From assembly GCA_017549765.1 (NCBI GenBank), contig JAFYNM010000033.1, positions 1 through 64,000 of the forward strand: a stretch of 64,000 nucleotides of DNA, in the 5' to 3' direction. The translations under genes were made by a program, and so were the position numbers. Numbering within the stretch: position 1 is the stretch's first letter; each line of letters begins with the position of its first letter. The DNA comes from Bacteroidales bacterium (GTDB lineage Bacteria; Bacteroidota; Bacteroidia; Bacteroidales; WCHB1-69). A model generated the notes under the pieces. That model was not told the DNA's origin. It saw only the letters and a list, made by a program, of their open reading frames with translations, and searched no databases. This document shows positions 18,100-25,839 of the stretch, piece by piece.

Positions 18100-19635
18100 A
18101 TGAAACGAGTTATCATCAGCGTAAGCGACAAGACCGGCCTCATCCCCTTTGCGGTGGGACTGGCAGAATCCGGATTTGAAATCATCTCCACAGGAGGAAC
18201 CAAGAAAGCCTTGGACGCCGCGGGCGTGCCCACCATCGGCATCAGCGACGTGACCGGCTTCCCCGAGATCATGGACGGCCGCGTGAAGACCCTACACCCG
18301 AAAGTGCACGGCGGCCTGCTTGCCATCCGCGACAACAAAGACCATCAGAAGGCCATGAAGGACAACGACATAGACCCCATCGACATGATTGTCGTCAACC
18401 TCTACCCCTTCAAGGAGACCATCTCCAAACCGGATGTCACCTGGGCTGACGCCATTGAGAACATCGACATCGGCGGTCCCACCATGCTGCGCAGCGCCGC
18501 CAAGAACCACCAGTTCGTCACGGTCGTCTGCGACCCGAACGACTACGGCAAAGTGTTGGCAGAGCTCCGTGACAATGGCGAGACCTCCCTGGAGACCCGC
18601 CGCAAGCTGGCCGCCAAGGTGTTCCGTCACACCGCCGCCTACGATGCCTGCATCTCCGGCTATCTGACCGAGCAGGTCGGCGAGAACGAGCCCGAGAGCA
18701 TCACGCTGTCGTTCAACCGGAAGCAATCGCTCCGTTATGGCGAGAACCCACATCAGGAGGCCACCTTCTATGCCGGTCGCAAGCAGGGCTACTCCATCGC
18801 CTGGGCCGAGCAACTGCACGGAAAAGAGCTATCATACAACAACATACAAGACGCAGACGCTACCTTGCAGATCCTGCGCGAGTTTGACGAGCCCGCCGTG
18901 GTCGCCGTCAAGCACAAGAACCCCTGCGGCGTGGGCTTGGGTGCCAACGCATTGGAGGCATGGCAACGCGCCTACGAGGCCGACCCCGTCTCCATCTTCG
19001 GCGGCATCGTGGCCTCCAACAGGGAGATAGACCTCGCCACGGCTGAGGCTATGAAGCCCGTCTTCCTGGAGATCATCCTCGCCCCCAGCTTCACGCCCGA
19101 AGCACTGGAGCACCTCTCCACCAAGAAGAACATCCGCCTGATGACCTTCGACACCAGCAAAGAAGGTGCCGACGACAAGATGTTCATCAGCGTACAGGGC
19201 GGCATGCTTGCACAGTCCATCGACCGCTACTCTACGGAAAACTATGATATAAAAGTCGTTACAGAGAAAGCGCCCACTGATGAGGAGATGAAGACCTTGC
19301 TGATGGCGATGAAGATCTGCAAGCACGTACGTTCCAATGCCATCACCGTGGCTGCCGACAACAAGATCGCCGGCATCGGAGCAGGACAGATGAACCGTGT
19401 CGGGGCGGCCCACATCGCCCTGGAAGAGGCCAAAGCCAAGGGCATCACCCAGGGACTCTGTCTCGCCTCAGACGCCTTCTTCCCCTTCGACGACGTAGTC
19501 AAGATGGCCTCGGAATACGGGGTCACCGCCATCATACAACCCGGCGGCTCCGTCCGCGACGAAGACTCCATCAAAGCCTGCAACGAGCTCGGCATCGCGA
19601 TGATCTTCACGGGAGTGAGACATTTTAAACATTAG
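18100..19635 (+). CDS. purH: Bifunctional AICAR transformylase/IMP cyclohydrolase
   Basis: A 511-residue enzyme for the last two steps of de novo purine synthesis. The N-terminal IMP cyclohydrolase domain (about 1-195) begins [13 protein letters not shown] and has STGGTKKAL and [13 protein letters not shown]. The C-terminal transformylase domain has LRYGENPHQ, the KHKNPCGVG catalytic Lys-His segment and the terminal [11 protein letters not shown]...[12 protein letters not shown] 18100 was chosen over the upstream in-frame 17977, since the extension does not belong to the family and would cover the promoter. The TAG stop lies inside the first unit of heptamer array B. Confidence 0.97.
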   Translation: MKRVIISVSDKTGLIPFAVGLAESGFEIISTGGTKKALDAAGVPTIGISDVTGFPEIMDGRVKTLHPKVHGGLLAIRDNKDHQKAMKDNDIDPIDMIVVNLYPFKETISKPDVTWADAIENIDIGGPTMLRSAAKNHQFVTVVCDPNDYGKVLAELRDNGETSLETRRKLAAKVFRHTAAYDACISGYLTEQVGENEPESITLSFNRKQSLRYGENPHQEATFYAGRKQGYSIAWAEQLHGKELSYNNIQDADATLQILREFDEPAVVAVKHKNPCGVGLGANALEAWQRAYEADPVSIFGGIVASNREIDLATAEAMKPVFLEIILAPSFTPEALEHLSTKKNIRLMTFDTSKEGADDKMFISVQGGMLAQSIDRYSTENYDIKVVTEKAPTDEEMKTLLMAMKICKHVRSNAITVAADNKIAGIGAGQMNRVGAAHIALEEAKAKGITQGLCLASDAFFPFDDVVKMASEYGVTAIIQPGGSVRDEDSIKACNELGIAMIFTGVRHFKH

Positions 19636-19701
19636 CCATTAGCTGTTGGCTGTTAGCTATTAGCTATTAGCCATTGGCCATTGGCTATTAGCTGTTGGCT
19701 A
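19632..19701. repeat. Heptamer array B, carrying stop codons of both convergent neighbours
   Basis: Ten contiguous 7-bp units of consensus TTRGCYR: TTAGCCA, TTAGCTG, TTGGCTG, TTAGCTA, TTAGCTA, TTAGCCA, TTGGCCA, TTGGCTA, TTAGCTG, TTGGCTA. The purH TAG (19633-19635) is in the first unit. The ung TAG on the other strand (19701-19699) is in the last. The array exactly fills the space between the two genes. Confidence 0.92.
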
Positions 19702-20382
19702 TAACTGCCAATCAATGGGGGACTTGCCCATCGACACCAACAAGGCATTCGTCTTGGAGAAATGGCGACATCCAAAGAAACCTCTGGAAGCTGACAGGGG
19801 TGACGGATGTGCGGCAGTCAGCACATAATGCTTTGTCTCATCAATCAACTCTCGTTTTCGAATGGCATAATTTCCCCACAAAAGGAACACAATTCCTGAG
19901 CGCTGCTCTGACAAGCACTGGATCGCGCAATCGGTAAAGGTCTCCCATCCATGATTCTGATGTGAGCCAGCTTGGTGCGCCCTTACCGTGAGCGTAGCAT
20001 TCAGCAAAAGGACACCTTGATTTGCCCACTTCTGAAGATTGCCGCTCCTCGGCATCTGAAAGCTCACATCGTCTGACAATTCCTTAAAAATATTGACTAG
20101 CGATCGAGGAAATGGCACTCCGTCTTGGACAGAAAAACACAATCCGTGCGCCTGCCCCTCCTCATGATACGGATCCTGTCCGATAATGACAACCTTGACA
20201 TTGTCAAACGGACACGAGTCGAAAGCATTAAAGATGTACTTCCCCGGCGGAAAGACTGCATAATGCTTCTTCTCTTCCACTAAAAAATCCTTAAGTGCTG
20301 AGAAGTAGGGAGCTTGAAATTGATCCCACAAGATCTTTTTCCATGATTCTTCAATGCGAGGTGTTATGATTTGAGCAGACAT
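19699..20382 (-). CDS. ung: Uracil-DNA glycosylase (family 1)
   Basis: A 227-residue base-excision repair enzyme removing uracil from DNA. The water-activating motif GQDPYHEEGQAHGLCFSV, LLLNATLTVR and the minor-groove loop AAHPSPLSASRGFFGC with terminal HFSKTNALL are all present. MSAQIITP at 20382 is preferred; the longer in-frame start at 20406 would be encoded by heptamer array C sequence. It converges on purH, and its stop codon is the last unit of array B. Confidence 0.95.
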   Translation of the reverse strand: MSAQIITPRIEESWKKILWDQFQAPYFSALKDFLVEEKKHYAVFPPGKYIFNAFDSCPFDNVKVVIIGQDPYHEEGQAHGLCFSVQDGVPFPRSLVNIFKELSDDVSFQMPRSGNLQKWANQGVLLLNATLTVRAHQAGSHQNHGWETFTDCAIQCLSEQRSGIVFLLWGNYAIRKRELIDETKHYVLTAAHPSPLSASRGFFGCRHFSKTNALLVSMGKSPIDWQL

Positions 20383-20391
20383 AATGAGATA

Positions 20392-20440
20392 TAAGCTGTT
20401 AGCCATTAGCTGTTAGCCATTAGCTATTAACCATTGGCTT
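20392..20440. repeat. Heptamer array C, between ung and the four-helix-bundle gene
   Basis: Seven contiguous 7-bp units: TAAGCTG, TTAGCCA, TTAGCTG, TTAGCCA, TTAGCTA, TTAACCA, TTGGCTT. It lies just upstream of the ung ATG and ends next to the -33 element of the 20496 gene. Confidence 0.85.
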
Positions 20441-20444
20441 TTAT

Positions 20445-20476
20445 TTTGATTTTTATAAAATTATTTATATTTTTGC
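20445..20476 (+). promoter_or_regulatory. Full Bacteroidetes promoter (-33 and -7) for the four-helix-bundle gene
   Basis: TTTG at 20445-20448, a 19-base spacer, and TATTTTTGC at 20468-20476, 20 bases before the ATG at 20496. This is the best match in the window to the TTTG-N19-TAnnTTTG consensus of the Bacteroidetes primary sigma factor. Confidence 0.75.
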
Positions 20477-20495
20477 AGAATATTTATAATTAATT

Positions 20496-20825
20496 ATGAG
20501 AAATTATAGAAATTACGAGGTTTGGAAGAATTCAGTATTGTTATCTGTTGATATTCATAAGGTTTTAGGGGCAATCTCAAGACAGGAAGCGTATGGATTA
20601 TTTGATCAAATGAGACGGGCAAGTGTTTCTATCGCATCAAACATTGCAGAAGGCGCAGGGAGAAAATCACCCAATGAATTCCAACATTTTCTTCATATCA
20701 GCATCGGCTCCGCCTTTGAATTGGAAACACAATTGTTAATAGCCTTAGAGAGTGGTTACTTAGCACTGGAAACCTACGAGAAACTTAATGACATGTTGAT
20801 TACTATCGAAAAACAATTAAATTAA
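20496..20825 (+). CDS. Four-helix-bundle protein (23S rRNA intervening-sequence family)
   Basis: A 109-residue protein of the S23/four-helix-bundle family, first found encoded in intervening sequences of 23S rRNA and later as free-standing genes near many bacterial loci. Hallmarks are the start YRNYEVWKNSVLLSVDIHK, QMRRASVSIASNIAEGAGR in the middle and SAFELETQLLIA near the end. Function is not established. The gene is visibly more AT-rich than its neighbours, carries its own strong promoter and is bracketed by heptamer arrays C and D, so it looks like an independently acquired unit. Confidence 0.88.
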   Translation: MRNYRNYEVWKNSVLLSVDIHKVLGAISRQEAYGLFDQMRRASVSIASNIAEGAGRKSPNEFQHFLHISIGSAFELETQLLIALESGYLALETYEKLNDMLITIEKQLN

Positions 20826-20862
20826 ATGAAATGATATCCGTGGTAAGCAATTCAAAGAAACC

Positions 20863-20925
20863 AGCTAAAAGCTAACGGCTAACGGCTAATAGCTAATGGC
20901 TAATAGCCAACGGCCAATGGCTATT
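20863..20925. repeat. Heptamer array D, containing the murG stop
   Basis: Nine contiguous 7-bp units on the plus strand: AGCTAAA, AGCTAAC, GGCTAAC, GGCTAAT, AGCTAAT, GGCTAAT, AGCCAAC, GGCCAAT, GGCTATT. In murG orientation these read TTRGCYR. The murG TAG (20923-20921) lies in the last unit. Confidence 0.9.
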
Positions 20926-22033
20926 GTCCAATCACCCCCTCTATCTCCTCATAAATACTCTGAATCGCCTCTGGCTTGGCAAAGGTCAGGATATTCTTCG
21001 ACATGTCGGCGCAATGGGCTTCGTCTTGAATGAGCTCCATCAAAGCAAGATAGAGTTTCTCTTTGGCCTCGGCATCTGGGATCAAGATGGCAGCATCCTT
21101 TGTGGACAGAGCCTTGGCATTGAAGGTCTGGTGGTCTTCGGCAGCATACGGGAAGGGAACCAGAATGACAGGCTTGCCGACGATGGAGAGCTCCGAGATG
21201 GCCAACGCGCCGGCACGCGACACGATGACATCGGCGATGCTGTAAGCGTCATTCATATTCTTGATGAACGGCACAATGCGGATGTACTCGTCCTGCTCGG
21301 CTAGCAGTTTGGAATCGATATTGCGGAAGAACTGTTCGCCCGTCTGCCACAGCAACTGGACACCAGCCTTGCGGAAGTCGTCCAGGTGGGCGGCCATAGT
21401 CTCATTGAGTGTGCGGGCGCCCAAACTGCCGCCCACCACCAGCACCAACTTCTTGTCGGGCACGAAGTTGAAATACTGATAGGCCTTGGCATTCTTGTTT
21501 TCAATATGCAAGATCTCGGCACGCACAGGATTGCCCGTCTTGACAATCTTGTCGGCAGGGAAGTATTTCTCCAGACCGTCGTACGCCACGCAGATCTTCT
21601 TGGCTTTAGGCGCCAGCATCTTGTTGGTCACTCCGGGATAGGAGTTCTGCTCCTGCAAGAGTGTGGGCACGCCCAGACTCGCGGCAGCCTTCAAAGCGGG
21701 ACCACTGGCGAAGCCCCCCACCCCGATGGCGATGTCGGGTTTGAACTCCCGGATATAGCGCTTCACCTCACGCATGGCTTTGAACAAGACGAACGGAAGT
21801 TTCAGATTGCGACCCAAGGCCTTCAAAGAACGATCCCGGGATATACCATAGATAGTCAGTCCTTTGATGTCATAGCCCGCCTCGGGCACGCGTTGCATCT
21901 CCATCTTGTCGTTGGCTCCTATGAAGAGGAACTCGGCATCTGGTTGTTCGCTTTTGATCTTGTTGGCAATAGCCAAGGCCGGAAAGATGTGTCCGCCCGT
22001 GCCGCCGCCGCTAATGAGGTATCGTTTAGCCAT
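20921..22033 (-). CDS. murG: UDP-GlcNAc:lipid I N-acetylglucosaminyltransferase MurG
   Basis: A 370-residue peripheral membrane glycosyltransferase that makes lipid II for peptidoglycan. The glycine-rich lipid-binding loop SGGGTGGHIFPALAIA is at residues 8-23, with GVGGFASGP, LLQEQNSYPG and VVGGSLGA following. The donor site includes VSRAGALAISEL and PFPYAAEDHQTFNA. It is isolated from the usual mur/dcw cluster and sits downstream of folD and ffh on the same strand, each separated by repeat-filled gaps. Its stop codon is inside heptamer array D. Confidence 0.96.
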   Translation of the reverse strand: MAKRYLISGGGTGGHIFPALAIANKIKSEQPDAEFLFIGANDKMEMQRVPEAGYDIKGLTIYGISRDRSLKALGRNLKLPFVLFKAMREVKRYIREFKPDIAIGVGGFASGPALKAAASLGVPTLLQEQNSYPGVTNKMLAPKAKKICVAYDGLEKYFPADKIVKTGNPVRAEILHIENKNAKAYQYFNFVPDKKLVLVVGGSLGARTLNETMAAHLDDFRKAGVQLLWQTGEQFFRNIDSKLLAEQDEYIRIVPFIKNMNDAYSIADVIVSRAGALAISELSIVGKPVILVPFPYAAEDHQTFNAKALSTKDAAILIPDAEAKEKLYLALMELIQDEAHCADMSKNILTFAKPEAIQSIYEEIEGVIGQ

Positions 22034-22036
22034 ATC

Positions 22037-22128
22037 AATTACTAAATTATTAAACTATTAAAAATTAAACTATTAGATTGTTGAAAAACAGGGAAAAGTT
22101 AAGAAACTAAGAAGTTAAGAAATTAAGG
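22037..22128. repeat. Two octamer tracts upstream of murG
   Basis: Six 8-bp units at 22037-22084 (AATTACTA, AATTATTA, AACTATTA, AAAATTAA, ACTATTAG, ATTGTTGA) and four at 22097-22128 (AGTTAAGA, AACTAAGA, AGTTAAGA, AATTAAGG). The 8-bp period differs from the 7-bp arrays nearby. These fill the space directly upstream of the murG ATG, so any murG promoter must lie in or beyond them. Confidence 0.7.
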
Positions 22129-22161
22129 AGGGATGGTAAGGAAAAATTGGTTTTATCCAAT

Positions 22162-22231
22162 TATCAATGTATCACTACAAACTTCTAACTGTTAATTGAT
22201 AACTGACAACTGATCACTGTTCACTGTTCAC
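22162..22231. repeat. Heptamer array E, containing the folD stop
   Basis: Ten contiguous 7-bp units on the plus strand: TATCAAT, GTATCAC, TACAAAC, TTCTAAC, TGTTAAT, TGATAAC, TGACAAC, TGATCAC, TGTTCAC, TGTTCAC. The folD TGA (22216-22214) is within it, and the last folD codons (V-N-S-E-Q) are themselves encoded by repeat units. Confidence 0.88.
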
Positions 22232-23098
22232 TTTTTTCTTGTACGCTTTCATCGTGTTGAGCAGGAGGCAGGCCATGGTCATGGAGCCCACGCCGCCGGG
22301 CACGGGCGTGATGGCCTCGCAACGCGGCGACACTTCGTCGAACATGACATCACCACAGACCTTGTAGCCCTTGGGCTGGCTCTCATCGGGAATACGATGG
22401 ATACCGACATCGATGACGGTGGCCTGTTCTTTCACGTACTCGGCCGTAATCATCTCCGGCTGGCCAATGGCGACGATCAGGATGTCGGCGCGACGACACA
22501 CCTGCGGCAGATTCTCGGTACGGCTGTGGCACACCGTGACGGTGGCGTTGGCGTCTTTCTGCAACAGCATCATCGCTAACGGTTTGCCAACGATATTGCT
22601 CCGGCCAATGATGACACAGTTCTTGCCAGCCGTTTCGATACCGCCCCTGCGCAAGAGCTCCATCACCCCGAATGGCGTGGCAGGAGCATAACAGTCCTTG
22701 CCCAAGAGCAGATTGCCCATGTTGATTGGATGGAAACAGTCCATATCCTTCTTTGGATCGACATGTGCCACCACCTTATCCATGGAGACCTGCTTGGGCA
22801 ACGGCATCTGGATGATGTAGCCGTCTATCTCGTCATCGGAATTCAAAAAGTCGATGGTATCCAGGATGTCGCGTTCCTTCACGTCGGCGGGGAACTTGTA
22901 CGCGGATGCGATATAGCCCACGCCTTTGCACTGCTTTTCAATGCTGTTGACATAGCTGAGCGCGGCGCCATCCTCACCGGCAATGATCACCGCCAAATGC
23001 GGAGCCCGCTTCCCTTGGTCCAACAAACTCTTCACCTCGGTGGCAATCTCCGTTTTGATGGTGGATGAAATTTCTTTTCCGTCAATAATTCTGGTCAT
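22214..23098 (-). CDS. folD: Bifunctional methylenetetrahydrofolate dehydrogenase/cyclohydrolase
   Basis: A 294-residue FolD, interconverting 5,10-methylene-THF and 10-formyl-THF in one-carbon metabolism, the pool used by PurH. Visible are the catalytic Y-x-x-x-K (YVNSIEKQCK), GYIIQMPLPKQV, the NADP motif GRSNIVGKPLAMMLL and the C-terminal PVPGGVGSMTMACLL. The final residues KKKVNSEQ run into heptamer array E, so the extreme C-terminus appears to be repeat-derived. Confidence 0.96.
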   Translation of the reverse strand: MTRIIDGKEISSTIKTEIATEVKSLLDQGKRAPHLAVIIAGEDGAALSYVNSIEKQCKGVGYIASAYKFPADVKERDILDTIDFLNSDDEIDGYIIQMPLPKQVSMDKVVAHVDPKKDMDCFHPINMGNLLLGKDCYAPATPFGVMELLRRGGIETAGKNCVIIGRSNIVGKPLAMMLLQKDANATVTVCHSRTENLPQVCRRADILIVAIGQPEMITAEYVKEQATVIDVGIHRIPDESQPKGYKVCGDVMFDEVSPRCEAITPVPGGVGSMTMACLLLNTMKAYKKKVNSEQ

Positions 23099-23131
23099 AC
23101 GTTATTCAAACTTTAACTTTATATTCGGCTT

Positions 23132-23222
23132 TTGGCCATTAGCTTTTAACTCCTAACTTCTAATTTCTAATTTCTAACTCCCAACTGACAACTGACAACT
23201 GACAACTGACAACTGTCAACTC
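23132..23222. repeat. Heptamer array F, abutting the ffh stop
   Basis: Thirteen contiguous 7-bp units on the plus strand: TTGGCCA, TTAGCTT, TTAACTC, CTAACTT, CTAATTT twice, CTAACTC, CCAACTG, ACAACTG four times, TCAACTC. The ffh TAG (23225-23223) touches its right end. In ffh orientation the order is AGTTGTC-type, then AGTTAGA-type, then GCTAAT and GGCCAA. Confidence 0.92.
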
Positions 23223-24563
23223 CTACAAAGGTCTTCTACCCGGGGCGTTCATGGCGCGCATCAGGTTCTTGGCCTTGCCGCTGTTCACCATCTTCATCAT
23301 CTTGCGCGTATCTTCGAACTGCTTGATCAGGCGGTTGACATCCTGGATGTCGCTGCCGCTACCCTTGGCGATGCGCTTGCGGCGGGATCCGTTGAGAATG
23401 TCAGGGTTGGCGCGCTCCTGCGGGGTCATGGATTGGATGATGACCTCAATACTCTTGAACGCATCGTCGTCGATATCCATATCCTTGACCATCTTGCCCA
23501 TGCCAGGGATCATCGTCATCAGGTCTTTCAGGTTGCCCATCTTCTTGATCTGCTGAATCTGGGCCATAAAATCGTTGAAGTCGAACTGGTTCTTGGCCAG
23601 TTTCTTCTGCAGTTTGGCAGCCTCTTCCTCGTCGAACTGGGCCTGAGCCTTCTCCACGAAAGAGCGGATGTCGCCCATGCCGAGGATACGCTCTGCCAGA
23701 CGGTCGGGATGGAAGACGTCCAGTGCCTCCATCTTCTCGCCAGTACCGATGAACTTGATGGGCTTCTCCACCACGGAGCGGATGGTCAGGGCAGCACCAC
23801 CGCGGGTGTCACCGTCCATCTTGGTCAGAATGACACCGTCGAAGTTCAGCTTGTCGTTGAAGGCCTTGGCCGTGTTGACAGCATCCTGGCCCGTCATAGC
23901 GTCCACCACGAAGAGGATCTCGTGCGGGTTGACGGCATCCTTGATGTTGCCGATCTCCGTCATCATCTCCTCGTCGATGGCCAGACGACCGGCGGTATCG
24001 ATCAAAACGACATCGTAGCCGTATTCCTTGGCGTACTTGACACCGTTCTTGGCAATCTCTACCGGCTTTTTGTTGTCCTCTTCAGCATAGACATACACCC
24101 CGATCTGTTCGCCCAGCACCTTGAGCTGGTCAATAGCGGCGGGACGATAGACGTCGCAGGCAACGAGCATCGGCTTTTTATGACGCTTGTTCTTGAGTAG
24201 GTTAGCCAACTTGGCGGCGTGGGTCGTCTTACCGGAGCCTTGCAGACCCGACATCAGGATGATGGCCGGGTTGCCATTGAGGTTGATGTCCACCGCATCG
24301 CGCCCCATCAGGTTGATGAGTTCGTCGTAGGTGATCTTCACCATCAACTGACTGGGAGACACTGCGTTCAGTACATTCATACCCAGCGCTTTCTGCTTCA
24401 CCTGGTCGGTAAACTCCTTGGCAATCTTATAGCTCACATCGGCATCCAGAAGGGCCTTGCGGACCTCCTTCATCGTCTCGGCCACGTTGATCTCGGTGAT
24501 GCGGCCTTGACCTTTCAATATCTTAAACGAGCGTTCTAGTCTTTCTGATAAACTTTCAAACAT
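23223..24563 (-). CDS. ffh: Signal recognition particle protein Ffh (SRP54)
   Basis: A 446-residue SRP GTPase that binds 4.5S RNA and signal sequences and pairs with FtsY, also in this window. The NG domain shows GLQGSGKTTHAAKLA, DVYRPAA, DTAGRLAIDEEM and TKMDGDTRGGAALTI. The methionine-rich M domain has MIPGMGKM and the RNA-binding SRRKRIAKGSG. C-terminal Met-rich helices end MRAMNAPGRRPL. The promoter box is 24631-24623. The stop codon abuts heptamer array F. Confidence 0.97.
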   Translation of the reverse strand: MFESLSERLERSFKILKGQGRITEINVAETMKEVRKALLDADVSYKIAKEFTDQVKQKALGMNVLNAVSPSQLMVKITYDELINLMGRDAVDINLNGNPAIILMSGLQGSGKTTHAAKLANLLKNKRHKKPMLVACDVYRPAAIDQLKVLGEQIGVYVYAEEDNKKPVEIAKNGVKYAKEYGYDVVLIDTAGRLAIDEEMMTEIGNIKDAVNPHEILFVVDAMTGQDAVNTAKAFNDKLNFDGVILTKMDGDTRGGAALTIRSVVEKPIKFIGTGEKMEALDVFHPDRLAERILGMGDIRSFVEKAQAQFDEEEAAKLQKKLAKNQFDFNDFMAQIQQIKKMGNLKDLMTMIPGMGKMVKDMDIDDDAFKSIEVIIQSMTPQERANPDILNGSRRKRIAKGSGSDIQDVNRLIKQFEDTRKMMKMVNSGKAKNLMRAMNAPGRRPL

Positions 24564-24622
24564 ATTTCTCTACAATTTTTCAAATCCAAATAAGGAAATT
24601 CACACAATCAATATTTGCGGCC

Positions 24623-24631
24623 GCAAAAATA
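24623..24631 (-). promoter_or_regulatory. Bacteroidetes -7 box for ffh
   Basis: Minus strand TATTTTTGC, 60 bases before the ffh ATG, beside an 8-bp palindrome GCGGCCGC at 24617-24624. Confidence 0.5.
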
Positions 24632-24716
24632 ATCATTTTTTTCCTGTCGGGAGCCATCCAAAAGCAATATTTTTAAAGACCCGGAAAGAGGCATCCTAAC
24701 GGACGTATTTTTTTTG

Positions 24717-24725
24717 TATTTTTGC
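24717..24725 (+). promoter_or_regulatory. Bacteroidetes -7 box for rfaE1
   Basis: TATTTTTGC, 22 bases before the ATG at 24747. Confidence 0.55.
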
Positions 24726-24746
24726 AACCTTGAAAATTATACCGAT

Positions 24747-25757
24747 ATGGATATTGAAAAAGCAGAAAAAATCTTCAACAAATTCCAGAATGTCAATATA
24801 TTAGTCGTTGGTGACGCCATGATTGACTGCTACATCGAAGGAAAGGTCACGCGTATCAGTCCGGAGGCTCCCGTTCCTATCGTCAACGCACAAATGAGAA
24901 GTCACCGCTTGGGTGGTGCCGCCAATGTGGCCCTCAACCTGAAAGCGCTCGGCGCCAACCCCATCTTGTGTTCGGTCATCGGCAGCGACAACAAAGCCAA
25001 GATCTTTTACGAGTTGTTGGAGGATGCGGACATGGACTCCGTCGGCATCGTGCCGATGTTCGGCCGCCGCACCACCGTGAAATACCGTATCATCGGCAAC
25101 GGCCAGCAAGTGGTCCGCGTGGACGATGAGAAGGTGGAGATGCTGAAAGAACGTGAGCAACGACAATTCCTCACCACTATCGAGCAGCTCATCGAGCACC
25201 ATCCCATCGACGCCATTATTTTCGAAGACTATGACAAAGGTCTCTTCTCCAAGAAGCTGATCGAGGAGATCATCCAATTCGCCCACCGGAAGAACATCTT
25301 CATTGCAGTGGATCCCAAGCATCGCAACTTCCGCAACTACTCCAACGTGAACCTGTTCAAGCCCAACCTCAAGGAGCTTGCCCACGGCTTAAGCATAGAG
25401 GACACGGTGGAGCTCTCTTTGGAGGACATCCATCAGATCGCCAAGAACTTCGCTAACGAGAAGATGATCGACAAGGTGATGATTACCATGTCTTCCAAGG
25501 GCATCGCCTTCTACGACAGGACGGCCGACACATTCTATCATCATCCGGCATTCCCGCGCCACGTCAGCGACGTCTCCGGTGCTGGCGACACGGTCATTGC
25601 CGTGGCCACACTCTTCCTGCTCAAGGACAACTCCATCCAGGACACCTGTCTGGCAGCCAACATCGCCGGCGGTCTGGTGTGCGAATACTTAGGCGTCGTC
25701 CCCGTCAACATCTCCCATCTCAAAAGCGAATTTGCCGCCAACAAAGAGGAAGAATAA
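24747..25757 (+). CDS. rfaE1: D-glycero-beta-D-manno-heptose-7-phosphate kinase (RfaE1, PfkB family)
   Basis: A 336-residue PfkB/ribokinase-family kinase. N-terminal substrate motifs are VVGDAMIDCYIEGKVTRISP and RLGGAANVALNLKALGA; the C-terminal anion-hole motif is DVSGAGDTVIAVATLFL. These match the kinase half of HldE. The nucleotidyltransferase domain is absent, so this is the split RfaE1 form and a separate RfaE2 is expected elsewhere. Product would feed ADP-heptose for LPS core. I chose MDIEKAEK at 24747 because an upstream TTG start would overlap the promoter. Confidence 0.9.
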   Translation: MDIEKAEKIFNKFQNVNILVVGDAMIDCYIEGKVTRISPEAPVPIVNAQMRSHRLGGAANVALNLKALGANPILCSVIGSDNKAKIFYELLEDADMDSVGIVPMFGRRTTVKYRIIGNGQQVVRVDDEKVEMLKEREQRQFLTTIEQLIEHHPIDAIIFEDYDKGLFSKKLIEEIIQFAHRKNIFIAVDPKHRNFRNYSNVNLFKPNLKELAHGLSIEDTVELSLEDIHQIAKNFANEKMIDKVMITMSSKGIAFYDRTADTFYHHPAFPRHVSDVSGAGDTVIAVATLFLLKDNSIQDTCLAANIAGGLVCEYLGVVPVNISHLKSEFAANKEEE

Positions 25758-25839
25758 CCTTTTCAAAGCATCTTCTTCTCCTGACAGCATACTAACTGAC
25801 ACTTTTTCACGTTATACGGAACATTTGAATACAACAGCT

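Noticed and set aside
23132-23222. Heptamer arrays as CRISPR
   Set aside because: Units are contiguous 7-mers with no spacers and no cas genes are in the window.
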